The notes under the pieces are model-generated. The model ran no database searches and was not told the DNA's origin. It saw only the letters and a list, made by a program, of their open reading frames with translations. A stretch of 34,947 nt of DNA from NCBI GenBank assembly GCA_036311565.1, contig JAXJPR010000045.1, positions 1 through 34,947 on the forward strand. The letters are read 5' to 3'. The DNA is from Fimousia sp036311565. GTDB taxonomy: Bacteria > Bacillota > Clostridia > Lachnospirales > Lachnospiraceae. Of this stretch, positions 24,589 to 32,933 are shown piece after piece. Position numbers and translations under genes: made by a program. The first letter of the stretch is position 1, and the number at the start of each line of letters is the position of its first letter.

Positions 24589-26223
24589 TTAGGAAACGAT
24601 AATAATTTTTGCATATTCCTGGGCAATATGAAGAATATGATCTCCAATACGACCAAAATCAATTAATAACTCAGAGAATAATACAAATCCTTCTTCTGTA
24701 CACTTTCCTTGTCTCATTCGTTCCAGATGATTGTCCCGATAAGTATCTACCATATCATCAATCTGCTGTTCCATAGCAGCAACTTTTGAAACCCATTTGG
24801 TAACTTCATCTTCACGATGCAGAAGCAGTTCCATGGCTTCATCACAAATTTTTTGCATATTTAAAATTTCTTCTTTTGCACTTTTAGAGAATAAAATATC
24901 GTTCTTTTCCATCATCTGAACATAATTAGCAATGTTAATGGCATAATCACCAATTCTTTCAATATTACCAGTAATTAAGAAATATTGTTCGATGGCCTCA
25001 ATGACATTTCCTGTTTTATTATGTACTAATACTTTAGATATGTATTGCCCAATTTCTTTATTCAATAAATCGATGGTCTGCTCTGTTTCATAACTTTTTT
25101 CCATTACAGCATTATCTCTATCTAATACTGCCTGGAAACCTCTATTTACATTTTCTCGTGCTAACTTTAACATTCTTCTAATTTCTTGCTTTAACTGTGT
25201 CAACTGAATGGCAGAAAATCCAAGTTTCACATTTCCCAAAGGAGAATCTTCTTTCAAAGCTGTTGCCATATCTTTTTCCGCTTTCTTTGGATCCGGTAAA
25301 ATATGAACGGCTGCTTTTGCCAAATATTCGCCGAATGGAAGCAGCATTGCTGTAGTCACAATGTTAAATAATGTATGCATATTAGCAATTTGAGACGCTG
25401 GATTACCAGGTGTTACGGAAGCTACCAGATCCGTAAGTGAGAATGTCAGACATACAATTGTAAATACCGTTGTTCCAATTACATTGAACATTAAATGAAT
25501 GATAGTGGTACGTTTTGCATTACGGCTTGTTCCAATTGCTGCTAATACTGCAGTGATGCAGGTACCGATATTTTGGCCAAACAATACAAATACTGCATTT
25601 GGAAAGGAAATTAATCCGTTTGATGCAAGTGCCTGTAAAATACCTACAGAAGCAGAAGATGACTGAATAAGTGCTGTAAATACTGCCCCTCCCAGAATTC
25701 CTAAAAGAGGATTAGAGAATTTGGTCATCAGGGAAATAAACGCCTCTGATTCTCGCAGTGGAATCATCGCTGCTCCCATCATATCCATTCCAATAAATAA
25801 AACGCCCAGTCCTGCCAAAATCTGCCCAAAATGGTGCACCTTTGGAGATTTTAAAAATACCACCATGGCTACCCCGATAAACGCAAATAATGGAGCCATC
25901 ATTCCCACATCCATGGCAATCAGCTGACCTGTAATTGTGGTACCAATATTCGCTCCCATAATGATCCATACGGCCTGTTTTAACGTCATCATGCCAGAGT
26001 TTACAAATCCAACGACCATGACTGTAGTTGCGGAAGAAGACTGTATAACAGCTGTGATTCCAGCTCCTACAGCAACTCCTAAAAATCGATTTGCTGTTAA
26101 TTTTTCTAAAATCTGTTTCATCCGGTTTCCTGCTGCAGCTTCCAGTCCATTACTCATCATCTGCATACCGTATAAAAATAATGCCAGCCCTCCTAAAAGG
26201 CCTAAAAAGTTTTCAACGCTCAT
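24589..26223 (-). CDS. Na+/phosphate cotransporter family protein with PhoU-like tail
   Basis: This 544-residue protein has two Na/Pi-cotransporter repeats, each with a QSSSA motif: QSSSATTVMV at residue 61 and QSSSASVGIL at residue 187. ANIGTTITGQ and QNIGTCITAV follow them. About eight hydrophobic helices precede a cytoplasmic, helical C-terminal PhoU-like region (about 345-544). This NptA/YjbB-type transporter moves phosphate with Na+; the direction and substrate of bacterial members is not always import. AGGAAGGGAAAG precedes the ATG. It starts 39 bases after the response regulator stop, with no terminator between, so it is third in an operon with the sensor kinase and regulator. Confidence 0.9.
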   Translation of the reverse strand: MSVENFLGLLGGLALFLYGMQMMSNGLEAAAGNRMKQILEKLTANRFLGVAVGAGITAVIQSSSATTVMVVGFVNSGMMTLKQAVWIIMGANIGTTITGQLIAMDVGMMAPLFAFIGVAMVVFLKSPKVHHFGQILAGLGVLFIGMDMMGAAMIPLRESEAFISLMTKFSNPLLGILGGAVFTALIQSSSASVGILQALASNGLISFPNAVFVLFGQNIGTCITAVLAAIGTSRNAKRTTIIHLMFNVIGTTVFTIVCLTFSLTDLVASVTPGNPASQIANMHTLFNIVTTAMLLPFGEYLAKAAVHILPDPKKAEKDMATALKEDSPLGNVKLGFSAIQLTQLKQEIRRMLKLARENVNRGFQAVLDRDNAVMEKSYETEQTIDLLNKEIGQYISKVLVHNKTGNVIEAIEQYFLITGNIERIGDYAINIANYVQMMEKNDILFSKSAKEEILNMQKICDEAMELLLHREDEVTKWVSKVAAMEQQIDDMVDTYRDNHLERMRQGKCTEEGFVLFSELLIDFGRIGDHILHIAQEYAKIIIVS

Positions 26224-26262
26224 TTGTACTTTCCCTTCCTGTTTTTTTCATTTATTTGCTTC

Positions 26263-26964
26263 TTATAGTTCCGTATTCATACGGTAACCAACACCCAGTT
26301 CATTCTGAATGTACTGATTTTCCCCAGGCTTTATTCCCATCTTCTTTCGAATATTGGCCATATTCACCTGAAGTTTTTTTACACTTCCAGAATCCTGCCA
26401 TACCCATATCTCTTTTATGATTTCTGCATATGTCATAACTCTGTCTGAATTTGCTGCCAGCAGAGCAACAATTTTATATTCTGTCTGTGTCAGCTTAATT
26501 TCTTTCCCCTTTAAATAGATTCTCCGGGTCTCAAAATCAATTTCCAAATCTTTCACACAATATTTTGGGTTGCTCTTCTTCTGACCATGATACCTTTGAT
26601 AAATTCTTAATGCTGCCCGAAGCCTTGCTAATAACTCAGCTGTTCCAAACGGCTTTGTCACATAATCATTAGCTCCATGATCCAATGCTTCTACTTTATC
26701 TGTCTCATCTGTTCTGGCAGATAGAACAATAATAGGAATGGCACATTCTTCTCTTACCATTTTAATAATATCCATACCGTCTCCATCCGGCAGTCCTAAA
26801 TCCAGTATAATGATATCTGGAAGATGAGAAGAAAAGAGCATTCTTCCTTCACTACTGTTTGCAGCCTCTAAAACACGATATCCATTGGTCTCTAAAATTG
26901 TCTTCACAAAATTTCGAATATTCGCTTCATCCTCGATAATGAGTACTTTATACTTATGATTCAT
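26263..26964 (-). CDS. KdpE-like OmpR-family response regulator
   Basis: This 233-residue response regulator has a receiver domain with Glu11/Asp12, the phosphoacceptor Asp55 in IILDLGLPDGDG, and the Lys in VTKPFGTAELLARLRA. An OmpR/PhoB winged-helix domain follows (about 135-230: LTQTEYKIVALLAANSD, QVNMANIRKKMG, GVGYRM). The overall phrasing is closest to KdpE, which controls the K+ ATPase in many bacteria, but no kdpFABC genes are present here. Its start overlaps the kinase stop by 11 bases, so the two are translationally coupled. The likely output in this context is the adjoining cotransporter gene. Confidence 0.9.
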   Translation of the reverse strand: MNHKYKVLIIEDEANIRNFVKTILETNGYRVLEAANSSEGRMLFSSHLPDIIILDLGLPDGDGMDIIKMVREECAIPIIVLSARTDETDKVEALDHGANDYVTKPFGTAELLARLRAALRIYQRYHGQKKSNPKYCVKDLEIDFETRRIYLKGKEIKLTQTEYKIVALLAANSDRVMTYAEIIKEIWVWQDSGSVKKLQVNMANIRKKMGIKPGENQYIQNELGVGYRMNTEL

Positions 26965-28018
26965 AATGATCTTCCTCCATCAGCAATGAAAACCGAAAAC
27001 AGCATCCACCAGATTTCAGGTTCCTGGCACTTATTTCTCCTCCATGTGCCTTTATAACAGAAGCACAAACAGATAGTCCAATCCCCATACTGCTCTTTTG
27101 ATTATCTACTGGAAGCTCTTTTTTCTCAAAATAACCGGTAAAAATTTCTTCCATCCGATTTTTAGGAATACCACACCCATCATCTGAAATTTCAAATATC
27201 ACCTTCGCATCCTGCGTAAATACCTTCAAACCTAATCTTGTCATCCCCTTTGCATGATGAACTGCATTTTCTAAAATGTTTACAATTACTTGTGTAATTA
27301 ATACACTATCCATAGGAATACTGATAAATTCATCTGGAATTTCCACTTCCACATCTTGAGCCGGATAACGCTTCTTAAATCGAATCAATGCACTATCAAT
27401 CAATTCCTCTAATACGACCTGAGATTTATTCAGTTTCACATTTCCCTGCTCAATCCTTGTAACCGACAATAGATTTTCCACCATAGCAATCATCCACTCT
27501 GCATCTTCTTTTATGCCGGAGGCAAGTTGCACCATCTGTTCTTCTGATAAAAATGCATAATTTTCAATCAATGCAGAACTAGAACCATAAATTGTAGTGA
27601 GTGGTGTCCGCAAATCATGGGAGACTGCTCTCAGCAGATTTGCCCGCATCTTTTCTTTTTCCGTCTCCGCTTTTAGCTTCTCCTGCTGTTTTAATTTTGT
27701 GGCAAGTGCACTGGTCATAATCGTAATAATCAGCATAATAATAGCCGAAACTAAATTTTCCGGCATGCTGAAATTAAATTTTAAATATGGAAATGTAAAT
27801 GCAAAATTTACTGCCAGCATACTAATCAGTGAAGCAACAATTCCATAAACATATCCTTTTGTAAAAAATGAAATTAAGAATACCGCCAATGTAAACATCG
27901 CAGGAATCATAGAATATAAATCTAAGATCTGTTCCATTCCAAGGCTGATACAAAAAAATATACATAAAATAAACAGAGTAATAAAACTATCTCTCCATTT
28001 ACTGTGTTCTTTTAACAT
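26954..28018 (-). CDS. KdpD-like membrane sensor histidine kinase (short form)
   Basis: This 354-residue kinase has four closely spaced transmembrane helices (about 11-27, 36-52, 57-74, 88-106), the DUF4118-type core of KdpD. A short coiled segment and a HisKA domain with His134 in AVSHDLRTPLTTIYG follow. The ATPase domain has NILENAVHHAKG (N box), ISDDGCGIP (G1) and GIGLSVCASVIKAHGG (G2). Full KdpD has about 400 more N-terminal residues holding the KdpD/USP sensing domains; these are absent. A GAGGTAGAG site precedes the ATG. It heads the kinase-regulator-transporter operon. Confidence 0.88.
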   Translation of the reverse strand: MLKEHSKWRDSFITLFILCIFFCISLGMEQILDLYSMIPAMFTLAVFLISFFTKGYVYGIVASLISMLAVNFAFTFPYLKFNFSMPENLVSAIIMLIITIMTSALATKLKQQEKLKAETEKEKMRANLLRAVSHDLRTPLTTIYGSSSALIENYAFLSEEQMVQLASGIKEDAEWMIAMVENLLSVTRIEQGNVKLNKSQVVLEELIDSALIRFKKRYPAQDVEVEIPDEFISIPMDSVLITQVIVNILENAVHHAKGMTRLGLKVFTQDAKVIFEISDDGCGIPKNRMEEIFTGYFEKKELPVDNQKSSMGIGLSVCASVIKAHGGEISARNLKSGGCCFRFSLLMEEDHYES

Positions 28019-28100
28019 TCTCTACCTCCTAATCCTGTCAAAGTATATCACCTTTTCAGCAAAGAATCAGTAAAGATTCTATCTGACTCTTTTAAAAAAT

Positions 28101-28134
28101 ATGGCAGACAATCTATTTTTTGACTGCCTGCCAT
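28101..28134 (-). terminator. Terminator of the cardiolipin synthase gene
   Basis: On the minus strand a 13-bp stem with wobble pairs (arms 28122-28134 and 28101-28113) is followed by ATTTTTTAAAAG. It lies just downstream of the cls stop and upstream of the kinase operon. Confidence 0.7.
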
Positions 28135-28148
28135 TCATCTTTTCTGCT

Positions 28149-29723
28149 TTATAACAACGGAGCGATAACTTTCATAATTCCTCCTGCCAGTTTCCTTTTT
28201 ATCGATTCCTCTTTTATGGTCTCTTTCGTCACCCTCCGGCACTGTTTTAATGTCTCATTAAAATCTTGCTCAATCTCCACAATACAGTCGGTCTGATACA
28301 AATACGCTGCACATTCAAAATGATGATACAAGCTGCGGTAATCTAAATTTATGGTTCCGACCACTGCCTTACAGTCATCACTAACAAATACTTTTGCATG
28401 TACGAAGCCAGGCGTATATTCATATATCTTAACTCCTGACTCTATTAATGATTCATAATGAGTCATTGCTAACGCATATGGTATGAATTTATCCGGTATG
28501 CCTGGAAGTATCAGGATAACATCCGTTCCTTTTTCTGCTGCAAATTTTAATGCAGTTTCAAGTTCACCATCCAGAATCAGATACGGAGACATGATATGTA
28601 CATACTTTCTAGCATGGTTTAATAAATCCATATAGACTCTTTCTCCCACTTTATCATGATCTAATGGACAATCTCCATACGGAATCACGTAACCTGCTGC
28701 AGGCTCTGATTCTTTTACTGGTACATCGAGATATTTCTGAAATACCGTTTCTTTTTCATCAATGTTCCACATTTGTAAAAACATAAGCGTGAAACTTTTG
28801 ACTGCTTCCCCTTTTAACATAATTGCAGCATCTTTCCAATGGCCAAATTTTTCAACATGATTAATATACTCATCTGCCAGATTAACGCCTCCGGTAAATG
28901 CTGTATGGCCATCGATCACCAAAATCTTTCTGTGATCTCGATAATTATAATGAGTAGATACAAATGGCGTTACCGGAGCGAACATTTTACATTGAATTCC
29001 TAACTTTTTCAAACGCTTGGGATAGTCATGAGGCAATGTTGAAAACTCACAAGTCCCATCGTACATCACACGAACTTCTACCCCTTCTTGTACTTTTTTA
29101 GCCAAAATCTCCAGTACTTTTCCCCACATAAGCCCTTCATCAACAATAAAATATTCCAGAAAAATAAAGTCTTTTGCCTTCTCTAACTGAATCAGCATTT
29201 CTTCAAATTTCTTTTCTCCTATTGGAAAATAGGTAACATCTGTGTGAGCAAAGACTGGATAACATCCACTTCTATGAATATATTGTGCCAGAGATGCAAT
29301 TTCAGAGTTTTCCTCTTTCAATCGGTCTAATATGCCCTTTTCCTGAGGAATACTGTCATAAGTCTCCATAATAAGATGATGAATTCTCTTTTTTAGAACC
29401 CTATGCCCCAAATCACTTTGGGTATACCAAAAAAGTAATCCCCCGAATACCGGCATCAGCATAATGACAATTAACCATGTGATTTTTGCAGTAGCATCAA
29501 TATCACTGTTAATTAAATATCCTACCATAATAACACTAAATAAAGCGGTTCCTCCCAAAATATGAGGAAGCAGATCATTAAACCATTGAAAAAGACTTAA
29601 TAAAAATAACACCTGTATGATCAGAAGTAAAAGAATCAGCCCCATACGGCTGAATATAGCACAAAGGATTCCTTTCTGCCCTTTTTTCAACAAAGATAAT
29701 CCATTTTCTGTTATATTTTCCAT
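28149..29723 (-). CDS. cls: Cardiolipin synthase, phospholipase D family
   Basis: This 524-residue membrane enzyme joins two phosphatidylglycerol molecules into cardiolipin. Two or three N-terminal helices (about 18-48, 53-70 and 80-98) are followed by two PLD catalytic motifs: HRKILVID (His264, Asp271) with NLADEYIN after it, and HAKVFVSD (His442). Both HxKx4D signatures are complete. I start at ATG 29723 with AGAGAGGA just upstream; an open frame runs a further 35 codons to 29828 but has no good binding site and is poorly hydrophobic before the first helix. The gene is monocistronic with its own terminator. Divergent from cstA. Confidence 0.9.
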   Translation of the reverse strand: MENITENGLSLLKKGQKGILCAIFSRMGLILLLLIIQVLFLLSLFQWFNDLLPHILGGTALFSVIMVGYLINSDIDATAKITWLIVIMLMPVFGGLLFWYTQSDLGHRVLKKRIHHLIMETYDSIPQEKGILDRLKEENSEIASLAQYIHRSGCYPVFAHTDVTYFPIGEKKFEEMLIQLEKAKDFIFLEYFIVDEGLMWGKVLEILAKKVQEGVEVRVMYDGTCEFSTLPHDYPKRLKKLGIQCKMFAPVTPFVSTHYNYRDHRKILVIDGHTAFTGGVNLADEYINHVEKFGHWKDAAIMLKGEAVKSFTLMFLQMWNIDEKETVFQKYLDVPVKESEPAAGYVIPYGDCPLDHDKVGERVYMDLLNHARKYVHIMSPYLILDGELETALKFAAEKGTDVILILPGIPDKFIPYALAMTHYESLIESGVKIYEYTPGFVHAKVFVSDDCKAVVGTINLDYRSLYHHFECAAYLYQTDCIVEIEQDFNETLKQCRRVTKETIKEESIKRKLAGGIMKVIAPLL

Positions 29724-29869
29724 AGGTTCCTCTCTTTCATTTAAAAACCACATATTTCTAAAAAATATTATAAGATTGTGACATCTTTCTGTCAATTCAC
29801 TGACCACTTTACAAGATTTTCCTTTCATCTTTTAACAAGAAACGTGATTTTTTTTCATATAGAATACTC

Positions 29870-29897
29870 TTGACATTTCATTTGTTCCAAATAAAAT
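29870..29897 (+). promoter_or_regulatory. cstA promoter
   Basis: TTGACA (29870-29875, consensus) and TAAAAT (29892-29897) are 16 bp apart. The predicted start near 29904 falls inside the inverted repeat at 29898-29927. Confidence 0.65.
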
Positions 29898-29927
29898 ATA
29901 TTGTGTTCAATGTTCAGAACACAATAT
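29898..29927. promoter_or_regulatory. Operator-like inverted repeat at the cstA transcription start
   Basis: ATATTGTGTTC (29898-29908) and GAACACAATAT (29917-29927) are perfect 11-bp arms with an 8-base spacer. The repeat begins at the -10 box and ends just before the ribosome binding site. It has no T-run, so a repressor site or an RNA hairpin near the start is more likely than a terminator. Confidence 0.6.
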
Positions 29928-29948
29928 TTAAAGAGGAGTGAAATATAT

Positions 29949-31643
29949 ATGAATACTTTAGTAATCATTTTGATTGCAGCCGTATGTCTTATCGCTGGAT
30001 ATACACTTTACGGACGTTGGCTTGCAAACAAATGGGGAATTGATCCAAAAGCAAAAACACCAGCCTATACTCATGAAGATGGACAAGATTATGTTCCTAC
30101 AGATGGATGGGTTGTATTTTCCCATCAATTTTCATCTATTGCCGGTGCCGGCCCTGTCACAGGAGCAATTCAGGCCGCTGTATTTGGATGGGTTCCAGTT
30201 CTTTTATGGATTATCATTGGAGGAATTTTCTTCGGTGCTGTTACTGACTTTGGAGCATTATATGCCAGTGTAAAAAATGACGGAAAATCTATGGGACTTT
30301 TAATTGAAAAGTATATTGGAAAAACCGGTCGTCGTTTATTCTTACTCTTTTGCTGGCTGTTCACTTTAATTGTTATTGCCGCATTTGCTGACATGGTTGC
30401 AGGAACCTTTAATGCATATGTAGTAACAGATGGTGTCACAAGCCTTTCCCCTGCTGCAAAGACCAATGGTGCAGCTGGAACTATTTCCATTTTATTTATT
30501 TTATTTGCTATGTTATTTGGTTTAATTCAGAAAAAATTCCATTTAACTGGTATGAAAGAGGGAATCGTAGGTCTTGTATGTACTCTTGCAGCTTTAGCAA
30601 TTGGTATGATGTTCCCACTTATTGGCGGAAAAGAAGCATGGATCGGATTTACTTTTGTTTATATTTTCTGTGCATCCGTTCTTCCTATGTGGTTATTAAA
30701 ACAGCCTCGTGATTACATGACAACTTTCATGTTTGCAGGAATGATCATTGGTGCAGCAGTTGGACTTTTAGTTGCTCATCCATCTATGAATCTTCCAGCA
30801 TTTACTGGATTCCAGAATGAGACATTGGGTAATCTTTTCCCAATTCTTTTTGTAACTGTTGCCTGTGGCGCGGTATCTGGTTTCCACAGTTTAGTTTCAT
30901 CTGGAACTTCATCTAAAACAATTGCAAACGAAAAAGATATGTTAAAAGTTGGTTACGGTGCCATGGTCTTAGAAAGTCTTTTAGCTGTTTTAGCACTTTG
31001 TATTGCTGGTGCGGCAGCATCTGCTGATGGAACTGCAGCCGTTGGAACTCCATTCCAGATTTTCTCTGCCGGTGTTGCTGGATTGCTTGAAATGTTTGGA
31101 ATCCCAATTTATGTTGCTCAGTGCTTTATGACTATGTGCGTATCTGCCCTTGCATTGACTAGTTTAGATGCAGTAGCACGTATTGGCCGTATGTCTTTCC
31201 AGGAATTATTCAATACTGATGATATGGAAAATGCTGCAGGATGGAGAAAATTATTCTGTAATACATATTTTTCAACTTTCGTTACTTTAGCCTTTGGTTA
31301 CATTTTAACAAGAATCGGATATGCAAATATCTGGCCATTATTCGGAAGTGCCAACCAGTTACTTAGCGCATTAGTATTAATTACACTTTGTGTATTCTTA
31401 AAAGTAACAGGAAGACAGAATAAAACTTTACTTCCACCACTTGTTATTATGCTTTGTGTAACCTTTACTGCATTAATTCAGCGTTCTATTGGGCTTGTAA
31501 AAGCATTTTCTGCTGGAACTGCTGTATTCATGGTAGAAGGTCTTCAGTTAATCATTGCTATTTTACTTATGATTCTTGGTATCATTATTGTAACAACATC
31601 AGTAAAAGAATTATTATTGAAAAAAGAAAACAAAACAGCATAA
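29949..31643 (+). CDS. cstA: CstA-family carbon starvation / pyruvate-peptide transporter
   Basis: This 564-residue polytopic protein is a short-form CstA as found in Firmicutes; E. coli CstA and BtsT are about 700 residues. Family blocks are GYTLYGRWLANKWGIDP at the N-terminus, SSIAGAGPVTGAIQAA near residue 62, FGAVTDFGALYASVKNDGKS, SGFHSLVSSGTSSKTIANE near residue 310 and ALTSLDAVARIGRMSFQEL near 405. CstA members import peptides or pyruvate; which one is not decided here. AAAGAGGAG lies before the ATG at 29949; a longer frame from 29901 starts inside the inverted repeat and is rejected. It has its own promoter, operator-like repeat and terminator. Confidence 0.92.
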   Translation: MNTLVIILIAAVCLIAGYTLYGRWLANKWGIDPKAKTPAYTHEDGQDYVPTDGWVVFSHQFSSIAGAGPVTGAIQAAVFGWVPVLLWIIIGGIFFGAVTDFGALYASVKNDGKSMGLLIEKYIGKTGRRLFLLFCWLFTLIVIAAFADMVAGTFNAYVVTDGVTSLSPAAKTNGAAGTISILFILFAMLFGLIQKKFHLTGMKEGIVGLVCTLAALAIGMMFPLIGGKEAWIGFTFVYIFCASVLPMWLLKQPRDYMTTFMFAGMIIGAAVGLLVAHPSMNLPAFTGFQNETLGNLFPILFVTVACGAVSGFHSLVSSGTSSKTIANEKDMLKVGYGAMVLESLLAVLALCIAGAAASADGTAAVGTPFQIFSAGVAGLLEMFGIPIYVAQCFMTMCVSALALTSLDAVARIGRMSFQELFNTDDMENAAGWRKLFCNTYFSTFVTLAFGYILTRIGYANIWPLFGSANQLLSALVLITLCVFLKVTGRQNKTLLPPLVIMLCVTFTALIQRSIGLVKAFSAGTAVFMVEGLQLIIAILLMILGIIIVTTSVKELLLKKENKTA

Positions 31644-31667
31644 TTAAAAAATACATAAGATTTTTAC

Positions 31668-31704
31668 AAATACCTGCCGGCAAACGCCGGCAGGTATTTT
31701 TTTC
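31668..31704 (+). terminator. cstA terminator
   Basis: AAATACCTGCCGGC (31668-31681) and GCCGGCAGGTATTT (31686-31699) form a perfect 14-bp stem with a 4-base loop and a T-run. The sequence is the most GC-rich hairpin of the window. Confidence 0.92.
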
Positions 31705-31706
31705 TA

Positions 31707-31737
31707 TTGACTTTTCCGTTACGTAAAGATGTATGCT
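31707..31737 (+). promoter_or_regulatory. MerR-type promoter with 19-bp spacer
   Basis: TTGACT (31707-31712) and TATGCT (31732-31737) are 19 bp apart, longer than the usual 17. The palindrome TTACGTAA (31719-31726) lies exactly at the middle of the spacer. This is the classic arrangement in which a MerR-family activator untwists the promoter, so the regulator downstream probably controls itself. Confidence 0.65.
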
Positions 31738-31762
31738 ACAATTATCAGAGGAGGGATGTTAT

Positions 31763-32539
31763 ATGATATATACAATCAAAGAATTATCACAATTAGCTGG
31801 TGTAAGTGCACGTACGCTTCGCTATTATGATGAAATCAACCTTCTAAAGCCAAAATATGTCAATAATTCTGGATATCGCTTTTATGGTAAAGAAGAGCTT
31901 TTATTGCTGCAGCAGATTTTATTCTATCGGGAACGGGGTTTTCGCTTAAAAGATATCAAGGATATCTTATCTCAGGATCAATTTACCATTATGCAAGCGT
32001 TGAAGGAGCATCTGATGGAATTAGAAGAACAAAGACAACATCTAGATTCTCTGATACATATGGTGAAAGATACCATATCATCGTTGAAAGGAGAATATAA
32101 AATGAGTGACAAAGAAAAATTTCAAGCCTTTAAAGATTCTATGATAGAAAAAAATGAAGCAAACTATGGAGAAGAGCTAAATCTCAAATATGGAAAAGGA
32201 ACCATAGAAAAATCCAACCAAAAAATCCGCCAGATGTCAGAGGAAGACTGGATAGATTTTAAGAATCTGGAAACCAATATTTTAGAATATTTAGAACAAT
32301 GCGTACTTTCTAAAAGAAATCCTCAGGATGAAGAAGGGAAACAACTGGTACTTCTTCACAAAAAGTGGCTGCTAAAGATATGGCATCAATATACTCCTGC
32401 CGCCCACAAAGGAGTTGCCATGATGTACACTGCAGATAAGCGTTTTATGCAGTATTACGATGGGAAGATTCCTGGTTGTGCCAGATTTTTAGAGGAAGCC
32501 ATTCAATTTTGGGCAGAGCACTTGGAAGATTACTATTAA
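31763..32539 (+). CDS. MerR-family regulator with TipA-type ligand domain
   Basis: This 258-residue regulator has an N-terminal MerR winged helix (about 3-72: YTIKELSQLAGVSARTLRYY, SGYRFYGKEELLLLQQILFY). A coiled-coil dimerisation helix (about 75-110) and a TipAS-like antibiotic-binding domain (about 140-258: SMIEKNEANYGEEL, YTPAAHKGVAMMYTAD, FMQYYDGKIPGCARFL) follow. TipA/Mta relatives switch on multidrug transporters or drug-binding proteins. ATG 31763 has GAGGAGGGA 7 bases upstream; an ATG at 31733 overlaps the promoter and is rejected. The 19-bp-spacer promoter is just upstream. No obvious efflux gene follows. Confidence 0.9.
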   Translation: MIYTIKELSQLAGVSARTLRYYDEINLLKPKYVNNSGYRFYGKEELLLLQQILFYRERGFRLKDIKDILSQDQFTIMQALKEHLMELEEQRQHLDSLIHMVKDTISSLKGEYKMSDKEKFQAFKDSMIEKNEANYGEELNLKYGKGTIEKSNQKIRQMSEEDWIDFKNLETNILEYLEQCVLSKRNPQDEEGKQLVLLHKKWLLKIWHQYTPAAHKGVAMMYTADKRFMQYYDGKIPGCARFLEEAIQFWAEHLEDYY

Positions 32540-32832
32540 TTTTTCTGTAAACTGATTAAACTTTACGATTGTTATGCTATAATATTTATATATGTTTGCA
32601 AGCATCTTTTAAGGAGAAAGAAAAATGAAATCGCTGTCATCAAACAGAAAATAAAGAGTCTGCTCTCAAAATGTTATATATATGTAAATGAATGGAAAAC
32701 AAGCTGATGATTTTCGATTCATAGAACAAAATCGTAGCAAAGCAGTATCAAGGATGCAAAATTTATGAAGCAGCCTGGCAAAAAATAACAGCGAAAGCTG
32801 ACACTCCAATTCCATAATGAAAAAAGAATATT
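32540..32832 (+). other. Gene-poor stretch with extended -10 promoter and a 9-codon ORF
   Basis: TGCTATAAT at 32575-32583 is a strong extended -10, with only a weak -35 upstream. AAGGAGAAAG at 32611 precedes ATG at 32625, which opens a frame of only nine codons (MKSLSSNRK) ending at 32654. Downstream frames have a stop every few codons and I could recognise no protein family. It may be a decayed gene whose start signals survive, or a small RNA with a leader peptide. The region ends at the perfect palindrome at 32833. Confidence 0.4.
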
Positions 32833-32870
32833 CCACGGAAGTTAGTGCTTTAAAGCACTAACTTCCGTGG
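32833..32870. terminator. 38-bp perfect palindrome, probable WYL terminator
   Basis: CCACGGAAGTTAGTGCTTT (32833-32851) is followed at once by its exact reverse complement (32852-32870). On the minus strand it is followed by AATATTCTTTTTTC, so it most likely ends the WYL-regulator transcript 64 bases after its stop. Weaker AAGAAT/ATTCTT flanks extend the pairing. A small transposable-element relic is the alternative. Confidence 0.6.
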
Positions 32871-32933
32871 GACATTCTTATTGCCTAATAAAAGGATCAG
32901 AAATTTGATATTAACCGACAATCCCTTCGTATT

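Noticed and set aside
26263..28018. Naming the two-component genes kdpD and kdpE
   Set aside because: The kinase lacks the N-terminal KdpD domain and no kdpFABC is present, so only a KdpDE-like call is justified.
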